Assembly (NCBI GenBank): GCA_902465145.1
Contig: CABQMD010000028.1
Coordinates: forward strand, 1-8,366
Length of the DNA stretch: 8,366 nucleotides
Reading direction: 5' to 3'
Source: an uncultured Succinatimonas sp.
GTDB lineage: Bacteria; Pseudomonadota; Gammaproteobacteria; Enterobacterales; Succinivibrionaceae
A program made the position numbers and the translations under genes. The notes under the pieces are model-generated. The model saw only the letters and a program-made list of their open reading frames with translations, made no database searches and had not been told where the DNA came from. This document shows positions 6,160 to 8,366 of the stretch, piece after piece (position 1 is the first letter of the stretch; every line of letters begins with the position of its first letter).

Positions 6160-7083
6160 GTGCTTACACTCATTTTCGGACGCCCGGAACGTAAACAAAT
6201 TACGATTGCTTTTTTAAATGATCTTCTTTGTGAAGAACTCGGCCATAAAATCAAAGACCTGACTTTTGAGAATACAGAGCAAACTCCAAACAGTGATGAC
6301 GGTAAATTGACTCGTCTTGATATAGCCTGCTTGCTGGACAGCGGAGAAAAAGTTGATATTGAAATGCAGGTGGCATATGAAAAAAGCTTTACTAACCGTA
6401 CTTTGTACTACTGGTCACAAATGTATCTTGGCTCCATATTAAACAGCGAAGACTACGGTAAGCTTACTCCATGTATTTGCATCAATATTCTTGATTTCGT
6501 TCTGTTTAAGGATGAACCCAGTGCTTTTACCTCATACACCATATGCGAAAGAAAAAGCCACGCTTTGCTAAACGGAGATTTGAATCTGCATTTTCTTGAA
6601 ATTCCAAAATTTCAGAAAAAAGAACATATGAGCAAAATGGAACGCTGGCTGGCAATGTTCTCAAAGAAGCTTAGCTATCAGGAAAAAATGCAAATTGCAA
6701 AGGAAGATCCTATGATGCACAACATGTTGAAATCATATGACGCGTTCTTTTTAAACAATGAGGAGCGCCTTAAGTACATAAATCGCCAGATGGCAATATA
6801 TGATTACAATACCGCCATGAGGAGGTCAAAAGAAATAGGACTGGCTGAAGGGGAAGCTATAGGAATAGAGAAAGGGGAAGCTATAGGAATAGAGAAAGGT
6901 AAAGTTATAGGAATAGAAAAAGGAAGAAAAGAAGGGATTGCTCAGGCAAAAGAACAAACAGTGCTTACGCTTATCAAAAAAGGAATGACTTTAAAAAATG
7001 CCATAGAAATCTTGGACATGTCAGAACAAGAGCTGTCAGAAATTATTAAAAAACATCCTGAATTAAACGAAGCACCAAAATAA
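6160..7083 (+). CDS. PD-(D/E)XK nuclease-family transposase / Rpn-like protein, N-terminus missing
   Basis: The 307 residues match the PDDEXK_2 / Rpn (recombination-promoting nuclease) family: IFGRPERKQITIAFLNDLL at 5-23, then LTRLDIACLLDSGEKVDIEMQV with the likely catalytic Asp54, Glu68 and Gln70 (D...ExQ form), then RTLYYWSQMYLG at 80-91 and LHFLEIPKFQ near the end of the core. A linker and an 8-residue tandem repeat (231-254) lead to a helical C-terminal tail (IKKGMTLKNAIEILDMSEQELSEIIKK). Family members normally begin about 15-20 residues earlier with a DxxFKxxFG segment. Here an in-frame TAG at 6142 precedes the GTG start, the DxxFK residues are gone, and the Shine-Dalgarno sequence is weak. 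Either the gene is 5'-truncated and decaying or it uses this GTG with a shortened N-terminus. Rpn proteins cut DNA and promote RecA-independent recombination in E. coli. Confidence 0.85.
   Translation: MLTLIFGRPERKQITIAFLNDLLCEELGHKIKDLTFENTEQTPNSDDGKLTRLDIACLLDSGEKVDIEMQVAYEKSFTNRTLYYWSQMYLGSILNSEDYGKLTPCICINILDFVLFKDEPSAFTSYTICERKSHALLNGDLNLHFLEIPKFQKKEHMSKMERWLAMFSKKLSYQEKMQIAKEDPMMHNMLKSYDAFFLNNEERLKYINRQMAIYDYNTAMRRSKEIGLAEGEAIGIEKGEAIGIEKGKVIGIEKGRKEGIAQAKEQTVLTLIKKGMTLKNAIEILDMSEQELSEIIKKHPELNEAPK
6850..6921 (+). repeat. In-frame 24-bp tandem repeat, three copies
   Basis: Three 24-bp units encode GEAIGIEK, GEAIGIEK and GKVIGIEK at 6850-6873, 6874-6897 and 6898-6921. The first two are identical and the third differs at four bases. 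A degenerate continuation (GRKEG) follows. Because the unit is a multiple of three, copy-number change keeps the frame. Similar Gly-rich repeats before the C-terminal tail are common in Rpn-like proteins. Confidence 0.9.
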
Positions 7084-7098
7084 AAATCCTCCTTAAAA

Positions 7099-7140
7099 CT
7101 GACCTTTTCAGGCTATTAGCATTACCGAGGAAAAGGTCAG
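7099..7140 (-). terminator. Inverted repeat between convergent genes, probable xth terminator
   Basis: A perfect 11-bp stem, CTGACCTTTTC at 7099-7109 with GAAAAGGTCAG at 7130-7140, encloses a 20-nt loop. On the minus strand it is followed by four T, so it best serves as a modest terminator for xth. On the plus strand, after the nuclease-family gene, there is no T-tract. The long loop is unusual for an intrinsic terminator. Confidence 0.5.
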
Positions 7141-7210
7141 AATTACAACGACTCAGCATCATTACCCAAAACAACTTAAGACATTAGATTTTCTAAATAA
7201 AGCAGGATCT

Positions 7211-8020
7211 CTAAAATTTAAGTGTAAGTCCCACGGGGCAATGATCAGATCCGGTGACCTCAGACTCGATAAAGGCGTCGGCTATATTATTCTCAAGCTC
7301 TGATGAAACAAAGAAATAATCTATTCTCCACCCTATATTGCGTTTTCTGGCCTGCATGCGATACGACCACCAACTGTAACAATCCTTTTCATCAGGGTGC
7401 AATTTTCTGAAAGTATCCACATAGCCTGATGCTGTAAATTTATCAAGAAAAGCCCTTTCCTCAGGAAGAAAACCGGTATTGTTAACATTGGCTTTGGGAC
7501 GTGCCAAATCGATTTCCTGATGAGCTATATTGAAATCACCGCAAACTACAATCGGCTTATCTTTTCGAAGCTCTTCGGCATAATTGAAGAAACACTCGAA
7601 AAATCCCATCTTATAAGGCACGCGTTTGAATTTGCCGGTGGGAGCACCCTGCTCATCCGTAATTTCAGCCCCTCCGTTAGGAAAATACCCGTTAAAGAAA
7701 TGAAACTCAGGATATTCAAGATGTACAATTCTGCCTTCGCCTTGGTATGTAGGATCAGGAAGCTCATACTCGACATTTAACGGTTTGATTTTTGAAAATA
7801 CCGCTGTACCTGAATATCCTTTTTTAACCGTTGAAGAACAAAAAAAGGAGTCATATCCCTGCTTACAAACCAGACTGTCATTTAACTGCTCTTTACTTGC
7901 TTTGGTCTCCTGAAAACCGATCACATCATACTGATCCTGAGAAAACCAAGTTACAAAGCCTTCTTTTGAGGAAGCGGCTCTTATACCGTTAACATTCCAC
8001 GATGCAAGTTTGTATTCCAT
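7211..8020 (-). CDS. xth: Exodeoxyribonuclease III / AP endonuclease, ExoA-APE1 type
   Basis: This cytoplasmic base-excision repair enzyme cleaves DNA 5' of abasic sites and has 3'-phosphatase and 3'-5' exonuclease activity in its family. The 269 residues cover the full EEP fold. Catalytic and metal residues by motif: Asn9 and Asn11 in SWNVNG, Glu38 in QETK, Tyr112 in NGYFPNGG, Asp162 and Asn164 in GDFN, Asp234 in WRIDYFF, and Asp259-His260 in SDHCP. KKGYSGTAVFSK, YSWWSYR and NIGWRIDYF resemble Bacillus ExoA and human APE1 more than E. coli XthA. The ATG at 8020 follows AGAGGA at suitable spacing. No clear promoter was found, and the rRNA/tRNA operon reads toward it from upstream. Confidence 0.95.
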   Translation of the reverse strand: MEYKLASWNVNGIRAASSKEGFVTWFSQDQYDVIGFQETKASKEQLNDSLVCKQGYDSFFCSSTVKKGYSGTAVFSKIKPLNVEYELPDPTYQGEGRIVHLEYPEFHFFNGYFPNGGAEITDEQGAPTGKFKRVPYKMGFFECFFNYAEELRKDKPIVVCGDFNIAHQEIDLARPKANVNNTGFLPEERAFLDKFTASGYVDTFRKLHPDEKDCYSWWSYRMQARKRNIGWRIDYFFVSSELENNIADAFIESEVTGSDHCPVGLTLKF

Positions 8021-8141
8021 TTATCATCCTCTGTCGTATAAATATGAGGGATCACATAAAATCTTAAAGGTCTCATCAGTATGATGAACTGCTGATTACA
8101 GACTAACTTCTAAGAAACAATGAGGCCAAGAAAATCTTGTG

Positions 8142-8190
8142 TATATTCAAATAATGAATATAACGAACATAACCCGAAAAACGAATTATG
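8142..8190 (-). repeat. Two adjacent dyads between tRNA-Thr and xth, possible rRNA operon terminator
   Basis: The first reading on the minus strand is CATAATTCG/CGGGTTATG around TTTTT (8190-8168), nine pairs counting two G-U. The second is a perfect 8-bp dyad TATATTCA/TGAATATA with a 5-nt spacer (8142-8162). Neither is followed by a strong T-tract. Lying 41 nt beyond the tRNA 3' end, they may help end or process the rRNA-tRNA transcript. The AT-rich dyad could instead be a protein-binding site upstream of xth. Confidence 0.35.
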
Positions 8191-8230
8191 ACCAATTATA
8201 AAATTTGAAATGTGTTGGAAGAAGAAAGAG

Positions 8231-8306
8231 TGGTGCTGATACTGAGAATCGAACTCAGGACCTCACCCTTACCAAGGGTGCGCTCTACCAACTGAGCCAT
8301 ATCAGC
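8231..8306 (-). tRNA. thrV: tRNA-Thr (anticodon GGU)
   Basis: A complete 76-nt cloverleaf with encoded CCA. Acceptor stem GCTGATA/TATCAGC with discriminator A, D-arm GCTC-AGTTGGTA-GAGC, anticodon stem CACCC/GGGTG around TTGGTAA (anticodon at 8273-8271), and T-arm CTGAG-TTCGATT-CTCAG. The 5' half is nearly identical to E. coli tRNA-Thr(GGU), while the T-arm differs. It sits 4 nt after the 5S rRNA, the arrangement of E. coli rrnD, where thrV lies beside 5S genes, so it is probably cut from the rRNA precursor. Confidence 0.97.
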
Positions 8307-8310
8307 AAAT

Positions 8311-8366
8311 AGGAAGCCCGGCAGTGATCTACTCTCGCGCAAACGTACGTTGCACTACCATGGACG
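8311..8366 (-). rRNA. rrf: 5S ribosomal RNA, 3' part (cut by window edge)
   Basis: The minus strand reads CCATGGTAGTG near the window edge and GCGAGAGTAGATCACTGCC further on, the conserved second half of bacterial 5S rRNA, ending in GGGCTTCC. About 56 nt are present; the 5' half and the rest of the rRNA operon lie beyond base 8366. The exact 3' end (8311-8313) cannot be fixed without the 5' partner strand. Confidence 0.9.

Noticed and set aside
7060..7095. Strong Shine-Dalgarno-like AAGGAGG on the minus strand just past the xth terminator
   Set aside because: It is followed only by a TTG with about ten codons before a stop, overlapping the 3' end of the plus-strand gene.
1..8366. CRISPR array, insertion-sequence ends, prophage attachment site or toxin-antitoxin pair
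   Set aside because: No regularly spaced repeats, no matched terminal inverted repeats around the nuclease-family gene, and no duplicate of the tRNA-Thr 3' end were seen in the window.

Overview
The window reads as chromosomal DNA of a Gram-negative gammaproteobacterium. The evidence is a tamA-tamB outer-membrane assembly pair, an E. coli-type SerA with a C-terminal ACT domain, a class I AroG-type DAHP synthase, and a tRNA-Thr(GGU) just behind a 5S rRNA gene, as in E. coli rrnD. The AT-rich intergenic DNA and the Rpn-like PD-(D/E)XK protein would suit a host-associated lineage such as the Succinivibrionaceae, but that placement is a guess.

Layout. Positions 1-5909 form a minus-strand block: promoter and structured leader, a short aromatic-rich leader peptide, aroG, an intrinsic terminator, serA, a secreted protein of unknown function (called orf319 here), tamA, and the 5' end of tamB, which leaves the window at base 1. 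The gaps serA/orf319/tamA/tamB are 9, 23 and 2 nt, so these four are almost certainly one transcript. The aroG terminator only partly separates aroG from serA, because about 36 nt remain for a serA promoter. Positions 5910-6159 are AT-rich with no convincing gene. At 6160-7083 (plus strand) lies a PD-(D/E)XK transposase/nuclease-family protein that lacks the usual N-terminus and carries an 8-residue tandem repeat. It converges on xth (exodeoxyribonuclease III, minus strand, 7211-8020), with an inverted repeat between them. The right edge holds tRNA-Thr(GGU) and the 3' part of a 5S rRNA, both minus strand: the tail of an rRNA operon reading toward xth.

The strongest find is the leader upstream of aroG. 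A 35-codon ORF (5684-5791, minus) with a Shine-Dalgarno sequence ends in FSSYYYWRFNFNY and stops 15 nt before the aroG start. The aroG Shine-Dalgarno can pair over 8 contiguous bases (one G-U) with sequence just before the aromatic codons, so those codons sit in the loop. A ribosome stalled there for lack of charged Tyr, Trp or Phe tRNA should mask the sequestering strand and free aroG for translation. A competing GCGC hairpin uses the same bases. Upstream, between a good sigma70-like promoter and the leader ORF, lie another hairpin and a terminator-like hairpin with a T-tract, an unusual order for an attenuator.

How the genes may work together: AroG commits PEP and erythrose-4-phosphate to the shikimate pathway, and SerA makes serine, which is also consumed in the last step of tryptophan synthesis. 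That gives the aroG-serA pairing some logic. TamA and TamB form the translocation and assembly module. The secreted orf319 in the same operon is a candidate partner or client, by position only.
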